A DNA stretch of 64,000 nt from a virus (IMGVR_UViG_3300019487_000026:1-64000); one strand, 5' to 3'; positions 49,838-59,530 are shown, counted from the stretch's first letter. The notes: generated from the letters alone by a model not told the origin. Program-made: numbers and translations.

Positions 49838-50770
49838 ATGAGTAAAATGCGTCTCCTAAAGGACATCTACGAAATGGCACGAACAGCACAAGTATGCGCG
49901 AACTGTGGTCGTGAGCTTGGTGTAGGAAAGAACCATTTCTACTACAAAGATAAAACCACAGGTACAGCCAAATACAAGTGCAAGGGAACAGGTACTTTCT
50001 TCTCAGCTGCAGCTCCTGGAACTGCTCCAAGCACTCCTGGTGCTTCGACTGCTCTTCCAACAGCACCAGCCGCGACACCAGCACCGACAACTCCACGAGT
50101 TCCAACACCAGCAAAAGCACCCAGGGCGCCGATTCCGGGGGGTTCGGGCACCGATCGAATCAAGCAGTGGCTCGACGAGCACAAGATTACTGGATATACG
50201 ATTCGAAGTGATGGTCTAGTTGATGTTTCGGGCCATGTGATTCTCAATGGATACGGAGAGTCGACGCTTCCGGTCAAATTTGGAAAGATCACTGGTGAAT
50301 TCCATGCTGGTGCAACTGCTCTGACAACAATGGATGGCATGCCTTCACACACAACCGGCGACTGCATGCTTGACACATCGAAATTCACATCATGCCACGG
50401 TCTACCAGCCAATATGGAATGTGAAGGATCGTTTGCTTTGTTTGGCAACAAACAGATGACGAGCTTGGATGGGATGAACATCAAAACAGTTGGAAAGATT
50501 CTTTATCTTTCAAAGCTACCTCTGATCAAAGACCTGAAAGATATTCACGAGCGTGTTCATCATGTTGGGGAAACGATCGTCCTCGCAAAGACGCCAATCG
50601 AATCACACGTCTTGGGACTTATGTTGATTCCTGGTCTGAAGAACGTTGAGGGACTAGAACCAAAAGGCGTACTGGACATTTTAAACAAATACCTAGCTGG
50701 AGATCGAGATCTTTATATGTGTCAAGATGAGCTGATCGACGCCGGGTTTCTACCGTTTGCGAAGCTCTAA
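49838..50770 (+). CDS. Zinc-ribbon protein with Pro/Ala linker and repeat (LRR-like) domain
   Basis: 310 aa. N-terminal MRLLKDIYEMART leader-like helix, a zinc ribbon (CANCGRE ... KYKCKGTG), a 60-residue Pro/Ala/Thr linker and a repeat domain with short solenoid-like units (LPVKFGKITGEFHAGATALTTMDGMP, GLPANMECEGSFALFGNKQMTSLDGMN). Stop overlaps the MoxR start, so the two probably act together. Confidence 0.7.
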   Translation: MSKMRLLKDIYEMARTAQVCANCGRELGVGKNHFYYKDKTTGTAKYKCKGTGTFFSAAAPGTAPSTPGASTALPTAPAATPAPTTPRVPTPAKAPRAPIPGGSGTDRIKQWLDEHKITGYTIRSDGLVDVSGHVILNGYGESTLPVKFGKITGEFHAGATALTTMDGMPSHTTGDCMLDTSKFTSCHGLPANMECEGSFALFGNKQMTSLDGMNIKTVGKILYLSKLPLIKDLKDIHERVHHVGETIVLAKTPIESHVLGLMLIPGLKNVEGLEPKGVLDILNKYLAGDRDLYMCQDELIDAGFLPFAKL

Positions 50771-53700
50771 TGGACAAGAAGAATCAAGTCGTAAAACTGA
50801 TGGGTAAGACGATGCGCCACATGGCGGGCCGTTCACAAGGCCGCTACAAAGGTGCAGGTCTTCTACTCGCAGGTGATCCGGGGGTGGGGAAGGCCCAACC
50901 ATTGTATTCAAAAGTGTTAACGCCAACTGGTTGGAAGACAATGGGCGAGGTTGTTATCGGTGATGATGTTATTACACCGTCTGGGGATGTTGCGAAAATT
51001 ACGGGCGTGTTTCCGCAGGGTAAGAAAGACATTTATACTATCACGTTTCACGACGGCAGTCAAACGCAATGTTGCAAAGAACACCTCTGGAAGTGTTATT
51101 ATTCACCATATTCTACACAACCAGCGGAAGAACATATTGTTTCAACGGAGCAACTTATAGACTTGCTCAACACAATGAAAAATAAAGGTTATAACAACAA
51201 TATTTCAATTCCTCTCACAACAGCAGTTGAATATTCGACTCAAAATTATGAGATTGATCCATATGTTTTGGGAGCACTATTGGGTGATGGATCACTATGT
51301 GGTAGCACGATCCGGTTTACATCTGTCGACAGGGAAATTGTCGAACGTATCCAAACGTTTTTGCCAGAGCAAATGCAAATTAATAACATTTCTGGATCCG
51401 TAAAAGAACATTTGATTGTGCGGAAACCAGAATTTTTTAGAACACGCCAAGAAAGCAAATTTGTTTCTATACTGAAAAAACTTGAATTATACGATAAACA
51501 TTCACACGAAAAGTTTATCCCTGATGTCTACAAACACGGTTCTGTTGACCAGCGGTTTGCTCTTTTACAAGGTTTGATGGATACAGACGGGACAGCCACC
51601 ACACAACAAGGACGACCCTCCTTTTGCTCAACAAGCTATCGTCTTGCAAGAGACGTGCAAGAATTAGTGTGGTCGCTTGGTGGTTGCGCATCTATTAGCA
51701 CAACACACCCAACTTACACCTATAGGGGTGAAAAACATCAAGGAAAAACAGCATATGTTGTGCTGATAGCACATCCAACACCAAAAATGCTTTTCTCGTT
51801 GTCTCGCAAGAAAGACCTGTGTCGTGAGACACACGGTAATGATCGTATTACCTTACGACGACGTGTTGTTTCTATTCAACAAACTGGATATGAAGAAGCC
51901 CAATGTATTTTAGTTGATCATCCCGATCATCTGTATATAACTGATGGTTATATCGTTACACACAACACGACATTCGTTGAGCTCATGTCGGGCTTGCTTG
52001 GCCTTCCAGCAGTCATCATTGAGATTCCCCACATTACGGAAGAACACTTGATCAATATTCCGTTCATCGTTTATAACGATGTCGACAACACTACAAAGCA
52101 AGGTGTGTCGCAAATGAAACCAGCAGGCCAGGGATCTGACGAATATGAGTTGGTTCTGGCACAGTCGAATTTGTACACGCAAATTATGGCTGAGAAGAAA
52201 ACTCCTGATGCGGAGTATCTCAAGAAGATGAAAACAGCTCCTCGCTATGTGCAAGATATGTTCCGCTTTTACGGTGGAAACGAAACAACAATTCCGCCGG
52301 TAATTCATGCTCTTCGTTCGAAATATGAAAACCTTCTCTTCTTGGATGAATATTATCGCAATACGTCAATGCGTATTCGAAACATCTTGCGTTCGCTGCT
52401 GAACCGTAAGATCGGTAGCCACCCACTACCCAAAACAACGTACATTATCTATGCATCAAACATGAACGATGCTGGTCTTGAAGATATTCCGGACAATCAT
52501 CAATTCAAAGAAATGGAATATAAGACTCCTTCAAAGAATGACTGGTTTGACTGGTTAGAATCCAACGTTGTCCACAAAACTGGGAAGCCCCTACAACCTG
52601 AAGTTCTTCAGACCTTTCGGACGCTTCTAAAAGACGAAGACATGAGTCATACGGATGTCGACACAGGGATTCGCACCTCACCTCGACGCTGGGAACAGTT
52701 GATTCTGTACGTGAATGCAGCGTTGCCAGTTGACAACCAAGCAGAGGCAAAGGCTTTGCTGACGAACGTACGAAACAACTTCATTGGTTTTGAACATGGA
52801 GCTGATGACAAGTGGCGTCACAGTAGTATTGAAAAGAAAGTTGTCAAGGCAGTGGCAAAACTGATTCAAACAACTTCTAGTATCACGACAGCACCCACCG
52901 ACGTGCATGAAATGCATGATTGGCGAGAAACTCTAACACATCAACTTCGTATGCGAATGCGGTTGGGTGATCATCGTAAGTATGTGCCGGTCGTTTCGGG
53001 TCCTCCAGGTATTGGTAAGACAACACAAGCTGAAATCATTGCAACTAAAATTGCGAATGAACACGGCTGCAAGTTCGGTCTTCGGGTGATTGACATCGAC
53101 ATTGGGGAAATCTTTTCAGAAGATGCAACAGGTCTGCCTCTTCCTGGTCGTCGTTTTGAAGAGCACGGACAACGTCAAATCACTGTGAAATTCTCATTTC
53201 CTAAACTGTATCATCAAATCATGACGATGATTAAGGAAAAGGATCATGATTTTATTGAGTCCTTGAAAGACGAACACGGAGACGAAGCACCGAAATATAT
53301 TCAAGAATACGAAAAACAACGCTGGAAGTACCTGATCTTCTTTGACGAAATTAACCGTGTCGACGAAAACACGTTTAATGCGTTGCGGCGTGTCATTCTC
53401 GAAAAGAACTTCGGTCCTGCTGGTGATGCTCACGGTTCGATGCTAAAACTTCCGAAGGAAGCAATTATCTTTGCTGCAATGAATCCAGAAGGAACTGGTA
53501 CAATTCCATTAACGGCTCACTTTCGTGATGTTGTTGATCTGGTTCCGTCAAAGGGCTCATGGCAAATGACGAGAGCATACCTCCGTACGCTTTCATCCGG
53601 CAAAGGCAATCTTCGTGATGTTGCTCTAAACATTGCGGACGCGTTCGTCGATAAATTCAAGAGTCGCGATTCGAAATATCATTCTCAAGAAACAGCATTT

Positions 53701-54480
53701 TGGTTGGATATTGGAACGCCCGTGTATATTTCACCTCGTGAATATGAAGACGTTATTGAGACGCTTGTTGATGAAATGGAAGCTGGAATCAAGGACGCCC
53801 TTGATGATCCTGATATGAAGGAGGAAGGCTTACGAGATGCGATGGACGATGTTGTTGGTGAAGCACTAGAAGATTCCTTGGCATTCTCGTTCCGAAAAGG
53901 TCATACGAATAAAGAGGAATTCATGGCAAAGGTACGGCCGTGGGTTGCTTCTCTTGATGATCGCGTGTTTGGCGGCCTTGTCTCGAAGAAAACCAAGGCA
54001 CCGACAATGGCAGAGTCGCTGGCTCGATACTTCGAAGGGACCGACTTGACGCACATGAGTGACGACGCGAACTTTGCGCACATCAATTTAAGCGCCAATA
54101 ATGCTCAGTTTGTTGAAGAAGTTAAAGAACTGCTCACAACACGCTTTACCGATGATGCATCCGTGCAGAAGTATTTGCTTGAAAAAACGCACTCCAAGAT
54201 CGTTCTTGATAAAGCTGGTCGCCAACTGAAGACCAACCCAGGCGAAAAGGTTTCCCTCTTTACGAATTTCGTGTATGCTGTCCTTTATACGCTGCACATT
54301 CACAATCATCAGTTCGATCGCCTTGTAGCGCTCGGAAAGGCAATTTCACAGTCGTTCTCCAACATTGTGAAAACCTTGGAGCAAAAAGGTCGCTTGAGTG
54401 CTGACATTAAACGTCAGACTGACCGTGAGGTGACGCGGATCCGAACAGAAGTACCTGAACTTGTTCAAAGCTTGACGTAA
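50770..54480 (+). CDS. Double MoxR-type AAA+ ATPase with an intein in the first P-loop
   Basis: 1236 codons, about 878 residues after splicing. First ATPase: spliced Walker A GDPGVGKTT, Walker B NLLFLDEYYRN, sensor YASNMND. Second ATPase: GPPGIGKTT, Walker B YLIFFDEINRV, sensor FAAMNPEGT. MoxR ATPases work with VWA proteins to remodel or activate targets, and the next gene is a VWA protein. In large phages this pair is often seen near other late genes, with unknown target. Confidence 0.9.
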   Translation: MDKKNQVVKLMGKTMRHMAGRSQGRYKGAGLLLAGDPGVGKAQPLYSKVLTPTGWKTMGEVVIGDDVITPSGDVAKITGVFPQGKKDIYTITFHDGSQTQCCKEHLWKCYYSPYSTQPAEEHIVSTEQLIDLLNTMKNKGYNNNISIPLTTAVEYSTQNYEIDPYVLGALLGDGSLCGSTIRFTSVDREIVERIQTFLPEQMQINNISGSVKEHLIVRKPEFFRTRQESKFVSILKKLELYDKHSHEKFIPDVYKHGSVDQRFALLQGLMDTDGTATTQQGRPSFCSTSYRLARDVQELVWSLGGCASISTTHPTYTYRGEKHQGKTAYVVLIAHPTPKMLFSLSRKKDLCRETHGNDRITLRRRVVSIQQTGYEEAQCILVDHPDHLYITDGYIVTHNTTFVELMSGLLGLPAVIIEIPHITEEHLINIPFIVYNDVDNTTKQGVSQMKPAGQGSDEYELVLAQSNLYTQIMAEKKTPDAEYLKKMKTAPRYVQDMFRFYGGNETTIPPVIHALRSKYENLLFLDEYYRNTSMRIRNILRSLLNRKIGSHPLPKTTYIIYASNMNDAGLEDIPDNHQFKEMEYKTPSKNDWFDWLESNVVHKTGKPLQPEVLQTFRTLLKDEDMSHTDVDTGIRTSPRRWEQLILYVNAALPVDNQAEAKALLTNVRNNFIGFEHGADDKWRHSSIEKKVVKAVAKLIQTTSSITTAPTDVHEMHDWRETLTHQLRMRMRLGDHRKYVPVVSGPPGIGKTTQAEIIATKIANEHGCKFGLRVIDIDIGEIFSEDATGLPLPGRRFEEHGQRQITVKFSFPKLYHQIMTMIKEKDHDFIESLKDEHGDEAPKYIQEYEKQRWKYLIFFDEINRVDENTFNALRRVILEKNFGPAGDAHGSMLKLPKEAIIFAAMNPEGTGTIPLTAHFRDVVDLVPSKGSWQMTRAYLRTLSSGKGNLRDVALNIADAFVDKFKSRDSKYHSQETAFWLDIGTPVYISPREYEDVIETLVDEMEAGIKDALDDPDMKEEGLRDAMDDVVGEALEDSLAFSFRKGHTNKEEFMAKVRPWVASLDDRVFGGLVSKKTKAPTMAESLARYFEGTDLTHMSDDANFAHINLSANNAQFVEEVKELLTTRFTDDASVQKYLLEKTHSKIVLDKAGRQLKTNPGEKVSLFTNFVYAVLYTLHIHNHQFDRLVALGKAISQSFSNIVKTLEQKGRLSADIKRQTDREVTRIRTEVPELVQSLT
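50893..51966 (+). other. Intein in the MoxR P-loop, with Ala as first residue
   Basis: 358 residues, inserted between Lys and Thr of GDPGVGK/TT. Starts AQPLYSKVLTPTGW and ends IVTHN before Thr. LAGLIDADG blocks are VLGALLGDG and LLQGLMDTDG. Ala at position 1 prevents the standard first acyl shift, so splicing should follow the alternative route known for KlbA-type inteins. Confidence 0.9.
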
Positions 54481-54489
54481 GGGTGGATC

Positions 54490-56385
54490 ATGGGACGAGC
54501 AGCGTTTGCACGATTTGAGCGGCTGACGGAAGCGTCATCTCCACCTTTGTATAGAAAACGTGCCGCGCCTGGCGAGGTCAAGTTCTCTAAGTCTTCGTTC
54601 ACAGATCCCTTCATTCAAAAAATGCTGACACTGATCGGTGGAGTGGCAAAAAAGACTCCTGCAGAACTTGAAAAAGAGATTCAGGCGTATATCGACACCG
54701 AGCTTGCGCCGGCGGCAAAGAAAGCGCCTCTCTTGTATCATACGATGATGGACAATGCTATCGAAGGTGAAGTCTTCAAGAAGTTTGAAGAGATAGCGTA
54801 CGATAGTGGTGCGCCAACACTCAATCTACCAACGTTTTTGCTTCTCGTAAACTGGATTGCGGCGGATCACGACGAGGTTTGGCCTCTGCGTGGTTATATC
54901 GATCGGCGTCGTCTAGCAAACCCACGCTATACATGGTCAGGAACACCACTTGCTGGATGTAATATCGTTCCCCAAAAGGGACGTCCGTATGATTCAATCA
55001 AAACTGCTGCGGCAACACCAGGTGGTGAATTTATCTTCAACTTGCAGTTCGTTCAGAAGTGGCTCGACTGGGCTCATCTGAAAGGTGTTCGCGGGCCAGG
55101 CAAGAAATATATGTCCAACGGTGGAAAGATTCCGGACGCATATGTGTTTATCGAATTCCTGATCCTTCACGAATTCTTCCACTATTCAAATGATGACTTT
55201 TACTACCAGAAGGTCATCCCGAAAGCCAATCCAAAGATTATCAACTGGGTTGGGGATTTCCGGTCGAATTATTTTCTTGTGAAGAGTGGTTATCCACAAC
55301 CACCAATTGGTCTGTTTAATGATTTGATCAATTACGATCGACAACCCGATTACGTTACGATGTACAACCTCGTCAAGGAGCAAATGGAAAAGCTCCGAGA
55401 TCCCGATCTCGAGAAAAAGATCCAAGACATTATGGATGGGATGTCCGACGATCACGGACCTGGGTCGGAAGAGGGCGAAGAGGCTGAGGTCGATCCAAAC
55501 ACGACTGCAGAAGATCTCGACAAACACGGAAAGCAAGTTCAGGACAAAGCTTCCAAGTCCGAAGACACCAGCGCCGAAGAGCGAGAGGCAAAAGAAAAAG
55601 AAAACGCAGAGCAGGACCAAAAGGAACGCGAGCGTGCTGAAAAAGGTCGTCGAGAAAAAGGCGGAAAAGCACAAGGTGTTGACTATTCGAAGATTGCCCC
55701 CGACTATAAGTGGGATCAACTCGTCGACCGATTTGTCAAGTCTTCAAAGATACTGAAACAGTTCAGTTATCGTCGTCCTAGCCGACGAAACGTGACGGGA
55801 TTAGATGTCCTTCGCCAACAAAAAGCTGCTGCCCTGAAACCATCTGAAGTAGCGATGGAACACGTTGATCTAAACTTGTGTTTCGTTCTGGACTGCTCCG
55901 GATCGATGCTTGGAAATGTCAAGAAAGTATTCGTCAATGCTCGATCGCTTTTGACAGACCGTAAATTTGAAAAGTCTGAGGTGTACGTGTTGAAATTTAG
56001 CGATCAACATGAACTATACAAGGGTGTGTTCAAGACGAACAAGGCGCGAAAGATTGAAGACATTGCAAAAGATCGATTTGGTCCTTACAACACGACGATG
56101 GATACCGTGTTTGCGACGGCTCGTGGGGGTGGTACGGAAATTAATGCGGCGTCGGCAGCCGATATGGCAACGCTGATGAAGTTAGGCTACAATTGTCTAG
56201 TGTGTACCGATACCGATATTTTGTGGGAGCACAACTTAACGTTGATGATGGATCTTTTCAAGAAATTTCCGCGCCATATGTTTCTAATCATGGTTGATCG
56301 TCGCTGCTATATTCAATGGCGCCAAAAAACTGGCATTGCAACACCAAATATTTCTCACTTCCCTGGTGGTCGATCCGATTACTAA
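54490..56385 (+). CDS. VWA-domain protein with N-terminal metallopeptidase-like domain
   Basis: 631 aa. LILHEFFHYSNDDFY holds HExxH in a DUF2201_N-like domain (residues about 60-290). A Glu/Lys-rich charged linker follows (residues about 320-400). The C-terminal VWA domain has the MIDAS motif VLDCSGSM and a later GGGTEI (Thr) and CTDTD (Asp). Partner of the MoxR ATPase; known MoxR-VWA systems act as chaperones or metal-insertion factors. Confidence 0.85.
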   Translation: MGRAAFARFERLTEASSPPLYRKRAAPGEVKFSKSSFTDPFIQKMLTLIGGVAKKTPAELEKEIQAYIDTELAPAAKKAPLLYHTMMDNAIEGEVFKKFEEIAYDSGAPTLNLPTFLLLVNWIAADHDEVWPLRGYIDRRRLANPRYTWSGTPLAGCNIVPQKGRPYDSIKTAAATPGGEFIFNLQFVQKWLDWAHLKGVRGPGKKYMSNGGKIPDAYVFIEFLILHEFFHYSNDDFYYQKVIPKANPKIINWVGDFRSNYFLVKSGYPQPPIGLFNDLINYDRQPDYVTMYNLVKEQMEKLRDPDLEKKIQDIMDGMSDDHGPGSEEGEEAEVDPNTTAEDLDKHGKQVQDKASKSEDTSAEEREAKEKENAEQDQKERERAEKGRREKGGKAQGVDYSKIAPDYKWDQLVDRFVKSSKILKQFSYRRPSRRNVTGLDVLRQQKAAALKPSEVAMEHVDLNLCFVLDCSGSMLGNVKKVFVNARSLLTDRKFEKSEVYVLKFSDQHELYKGVFKTNKARKIEDIAKDRFGPYNTTMDTVFATARGGGTEINAASAADMATLMKLGYNCLVCTDTDILWEHNLTLMMDLFKKFPRHMFLIMVDRRCYIQWRQKTGIATPNISHFPGGRSDY

Positions 56386-56921
56386 AGGTCGGTAGATCGA
56401 ACGTATTCCATGACCCCTTTACATTCGGGGCATTCTGGAAGTTTCAACTTACCCTCGAAAGCTCCATGCTTTTTTTGACCGAAAACTTTTGGCTTCAAGC
56501 AATCCAAGCAACGATACAAGTGCAGTCGCTTTGCCTGTGAAGGAGGCATATGGACGTGAACGTCTGTATAAATCTCTGGCTTTACGCCAAACTGTTTCAT
56601 AATCTGAATCCACTCGATTCCATGTGGCTTGGAGTTTGGATGCATGATATTCTGTGCTAGGTGTGCTACTTCGTGTGGTACGATTGTTTCGATGAACTCT
56701 TGAGAATCCTGTACAATATAATATGGATTGAAACTGATACGAGTTTTAACGATTGCCCCTTCCGCATCGCTATACGTGAACGTTTGGGCAGCAACCGTAC
56801 CTCGTTGTGTGTAATCGATTTCGGGGGAAGGAATTTGAACATCAAGCAAGGAATTTGCCTTGTTCACCCAGTACGTGGTGTGGTCCTCGATTTTGTCTTT
56901 AAGCAATGGATCAATCATCAC
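56382..56921 (-). CDS. SprT-like metallopeptidase with zinc ribbon
   Basis: 179 aa. PHEVAHLAQNIMHPNSKPHGIEW has HExxH with the later His of SprT, and the C-terminal CLDCLKPKVFG...CPECKG forms a zinc ribbon. Differs from the copy at 13985, which lacks the ribbon. Convergent to the VWA gene with a four-base overlap. May resolve DNA-protein crosslinks. Confidence 0.87.
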   Translation of the reverse strand: MMIDPLLKDKIEDHTTYWVNKANSLLDVQIPSPEIDYTQRGTVAAQTFTYSDAEGAIVKTRISFNPYYIVQDSQEFIETIVPHEVAHLAQNIMHPNSKPHGIEWIQIMKQFGVKPEIYTDVHVHMPPSQAKRLHLYRCLDCLKPKVFGQKKHGAFEGKLKLPECPECKGVMEYVRSTDL

Positions 56922-57016
56922 AGTTCTCCCCCTATATTTAGCTGTTGTTGGTTGACAACCCTTTCCACTTTTGTTTATGCTTGAACACGAAATAGGTTCC
57001 GCAAATAGGAGATCTC

Positions 57017-57790
57017 ATGGACGAAGTCAAACGGAAGAAAATTGAAACACTAGCGAAGTGGGGCATTGCACTCGTTGGTGCTGCGGTGATTGCGCCTGTA
57101 ATCTTTCTTTCGATTAAAGGTTTAATCGGTCTGATTATTGCTTTCGTCATCGGTTCAACTGCAATCGCATTTGCTCCGTGGTTTGCGATGAAACTAGCAA
57201 ACTGGAAAGTTAAGGCTATCATGCACGAGGCACACGAAAGCCCAATCCCAACCCTGCTGAACCAGGTTCAAGAAAAATACCAAGCCCTCTCTCGATTTAA
57301 AGACAGCATCACAAACTTTCGCACGGAAATTGCAAATTTCGAAGAGAAAGTCAAATTGTTTTCCCAGCAGTATCCAGCAGAGGCTCCAAAGTTTGAGCAA
57401 CAACTCGAGGGGATGAAACGACTGCTACTCTACCGTGTCGACAAATACAAAGCCGCCAAGAAACAAACAGAAGAGTTCGAAATGGCTGTGGGTAAGGCTC
57501 GTGCACTGTGGGATATGAGTCAGGAAGCACAGCGAATGAACAAACTCGCTGGGATGCAAACAGGCGATCCATTTGAGAAGATCAAAACCGAAGTTGCTCT
57601 TGAGAGTGTTGTTTCATCCGTAAATCAGGCCTTCAGTGAACTGGAGACTGCTCTGATGGATGATGACACTGCCAAACAGCTCGCCACTAACCACACAACG
57701 GCCCTGGAATACAAACCAGTTCCGGCAACCGAAACAGTTGATTTTTCGCAACTTCCTGCTCAACCAGCCAAAATCAAGGTGCGTGCGTGA
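57017..57790 (+). CDS. Membrane protein with two TM helices and long coiled coil, 257 aa
   Basis: Two adjacent hydrophobic stretches (residues about 14-32 and 35-58), then a coiled coil to residue 210 that recalls PspA-type helices, and an Ala/Pro/Thr tail. Overlaps the next GTG by four bases. Function unknown; a role at the inner membrane is likely. Confidence 0.72.
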   Translation: MDEVKRKKIETLAKWGIALVGAAVIAPVIFLSIKGLIGLIIAFVIGSTAIAFAPWFAMKLANWKVKAIMHEAHESPIPTLLNQVQEKYQALSRFKDSITNFRTEIANFEEKVKLFSQQYPAEAPKFEQQLEGMKRLLLYRVDKYKAAKKQTEEFEMAVGKARALWDMSQEAQRMNKLAGMQTGDPFEKIKTEVALESVVSSVNQAFSELETALMDDDTAKQLATNHTTALEYKPVPATETVDFSQLPAQPAKIKVRA

Positions 57791-57939
57791 AATTTCGAAT
57801 CATTGCTATTGTGATCCTTCTTGTCGTCTTGGGGGGATTAGCAGTTCTTGTCAGCCAAGACGACAGTAGACCTGTGCCTCAAAGTGCACCATCGTCTAAT
57901 CCAGATGATTCTGCATTGAAAGGGTTGAGAATTAATTAA
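57787..57939 (+). CDS. Small membrane-anchored protein, 50 aa
   Basis: GTG start in a GTGA overlap. Residues 5-23 (IIAIVILLVVLGGLAVLV) form a membrane helix; the tail is Ser/Pro/Asp-rich. Probably cotranslated with the previous gene. Function unknown. Confidence 0.65.
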   Translation: MKFRIIAIVILLVVLGGLAVLVSQDDSRPVPQSAPSSNPDDSALKGLRIN

Positions 57940-57949
57940 AGGAGATTTT

Positions 57950-58870
57950 ATGAAGAACGTAATCGTAGCACTCATTGCAGCACTTGCTGTGGGTACCGCG
58001 TCGGCCCAGCAACTGATCGTTGCTACAGGTAGCGCCGAAGGTACTTACTCGAAGCTGTTCAAAGAAATGATTGGTCAGTGTTCGGGATCAGGCCTCTCGA
58101 TGATTGAGAGAAACTCGACCGGATCGATCGAAAACCTGAACAACCTTCTCGGCAACCAAATCAACGCTGCGTTCATCCAAACCGACGTGTTGTTCGCTCG
58201 TGCCAATCGCGACGATCTCGGCAACGTCAAAACGCTTGTTGCTCTTCATCCGGAAGAGGTGCACTTCGTTGCACCTGTAAATTCTGGAATCAAGTCGGGT
58301 GGTGTTGTGGGCTTTGGTGGTTCGGCTATCGTGTTTAGCAACATTGCCGACCTGCAAAACTACAAAGTTGGTGCAGCTGGTGGTTCGGTTGTCTCTGCAA
58401 ACCTGATTCGTCTTCAAAGCGAAATTGCTTATCAGGTTGTCGAGTACGCTGACAACAAGGCCGCTCTGACCGGGCTCGCTGCAGGTGAGATTCAAGCCGT
58501 CGTGATGGTTGGTGGTGCTCCGCTTGGTGCTGTTGAAGCGCTTGGACCGAGCTACAAACTGTTGTCGATCAATGAGTCGACGTACAACAAGCTCAAGGGC
58601 GTCTATCGTCAAGCTCGCCTGTCGTACAACAAGCCGAACTCGCTCAAAGCGGATGGTGTGTCCACGATTGCCACAGACGCGCTTCTCGTCACGAGGGAGT
58701 ACAAGACCGAGAAATTCATCACCGGTCTTTCGAAGTTCCGCAGTTGCGTTCTAAATGCCCTTCCTGAGCTCCAAGAAACAACCGGTACCCACCCGAAGTG
58801 GCAAACGATCAAGGCCGACAACAAAGGCAAGTGGGCCTGGTATGATCTACCAGTGGTCGGAAAGAAATGA
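57950..58870 (+). CDS. TAXI-family TRAP transporter solute-binding protein
   Basis: 306 aa, GGAGA site. Signal peptide MKNVIVALIAALAVGTASAQ. LIVATGSAEGTYSKLFKEMI and NSTGSIENLNNLLGNQINAAFIQTDVL match the TAXI start. No permease genes follow, so it is an orphan. Codons look richer in C/G at third positions than neighbours, suggesting recent transfer or high expression. A periplasmic binding protein made by a phage could scavenge or block a ligand; role unknown. Confidence 0.85.
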   Translation: MKNVIVALIAALAVGTASAQQLIVATGSAEGTYSKLFKEMIGQCSGSGLSMIERNSTGSIENLNNLLGNQINAAFIQTDVLFARANRDDLGNVKTLVALHPEEVHFVAPVNSGIKSGGVVGFGGSAIVFSNIADLQNYKVGAAGGSVVSANLIRLQSEIAYQVVEYADNKAALTGLAAGEIQAVVMVGGAPLGAVEALGPSYKLLSINESTYNKLKGVYRQARLSYNKPNSLKADGVSTIATDALLVTREYKTEKFITGLSKFRSCVLNALPELQETTGTHPKWQTIKADNKGKWAWYDLPVVGKK

Positions 58871-59244
58871 GCAAAAAGACTACATCGTTAGTAGTGTGGA
58901 TGGATCCGCGCGACTGTGATCCTCCACACGAAGTTCGAAAGCACGAGAGGCTCGAGCCTCTCGTGTATGCTTTTGCAACCGAAGGTTTTGACAAGTCTCG
59001 TCCTGCGCTCGTCGGCTACATTCTCAATGGACGCATTCAGTTGCTCAGTGGAACACACAGACACGCGGCTGCAAAGAAAGTTGGAATTCAGATTCCCGTC
59101 ACGATCTGGCTAGGATCACAAATTGAAGAGTCCTGGGGTGTTTCACTCGAGGAGTGGCGAAGAATTATGGAGGACATTCCTGTCTCTGATCTCGAAACGG
59201 TTGACCTCGAGTACTTCCGTGAGCATGGATTGGTAGAGAAGTGA
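58867..59244 (+). CDS. ParB/sulfiredoxin-fold protein, 125 aa
   Basis: LVGYILNGRIQLLSGTHRHAAAKKVGIQIPV matches the ParB N-terminal (GxRR-like) motif, with GTHRHAA replacing it. Short and lacks a DNA-binding helix-turn-helix, so probably not a partition protein. Many phage members are predicted nucleotide-binding enzymes. ATGA overlap with the TAXI gene. Confidence 0.72.
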   Translation: MSKKTTSLVVWMDPRDCDPPHEVRKHERLEPLVYAFATEGFDKSRPALVGYILNGRIQLLSGTHRHAAAKKVGIQIPVTIWLGSQIEESWGVSLEEWRRIMEDIPVSDLETVDLEYFREHGLVEK

Positions 59245-59268
59245 TTCTTCACCCTGTTTTCTTTTCTG

Positions 59269-59297
59269 TTGTCTTTCTTTGAACCTCCATATATACT
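59269..59297 (+). promoter_or_regulatory. Sigma70-type promoter
   Basis: TTGTCT, 17-base spacer, TATACT, ahead of the small frame at 59399. Confidence 0.65.
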
Positions 59298-59344
59298 TTC
59301 ATCCTTGCCTGTTTGAAAGCAGGTTTGGAATTGTTGACCTAGCA

Positions 59345-59352
59345 TATAAATA
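59345..59352 (+). promoter_or_regulatory. Late promoter box
   Basis: TATAAATA, again five bases before an ATG (59358), though that frame is only eight codons long. Confidence 0.55.
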
Positions 59353-59398
59353 GGTCGATGATGTGTGAACATTGTTTGTTTTGAACGAAGGATTTGAA

Positions 59399-59530
59399 AT
59401 GCATAACTCGCAACGACATAGCTGGCGCCAACTGAGCAACTCGCTCGGGTTGAGCTCCGTCTGCTCAGAGCGAGATTATATGCGCTTTGAACAGCCTAGC
59501 AGCGCCCTTCGTGGAGGACCTGGAATCTAA
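59399..59530 (+). CDS. Possible small protein, 43 aa
   Basis: ATG with GAAGGA site, MHNSQRHSWRQLSNSLGL..., ends before a terminator. It is the only frame in the transcript defined by the promoters above and the terminator at 59558. The sequence may instead be a noncoding RNA. Unknown. Confidence 0.45.
   Translation: MHNSQRHSWRQLSNSLGLSSVCSERDYMRFEQPSSALRGGPGI

Noticed and set aside
58867-59244. ParB partition protein
   Set aside because: Too short, with no DNA-binding helix-turn-helix and no ParA nearby.
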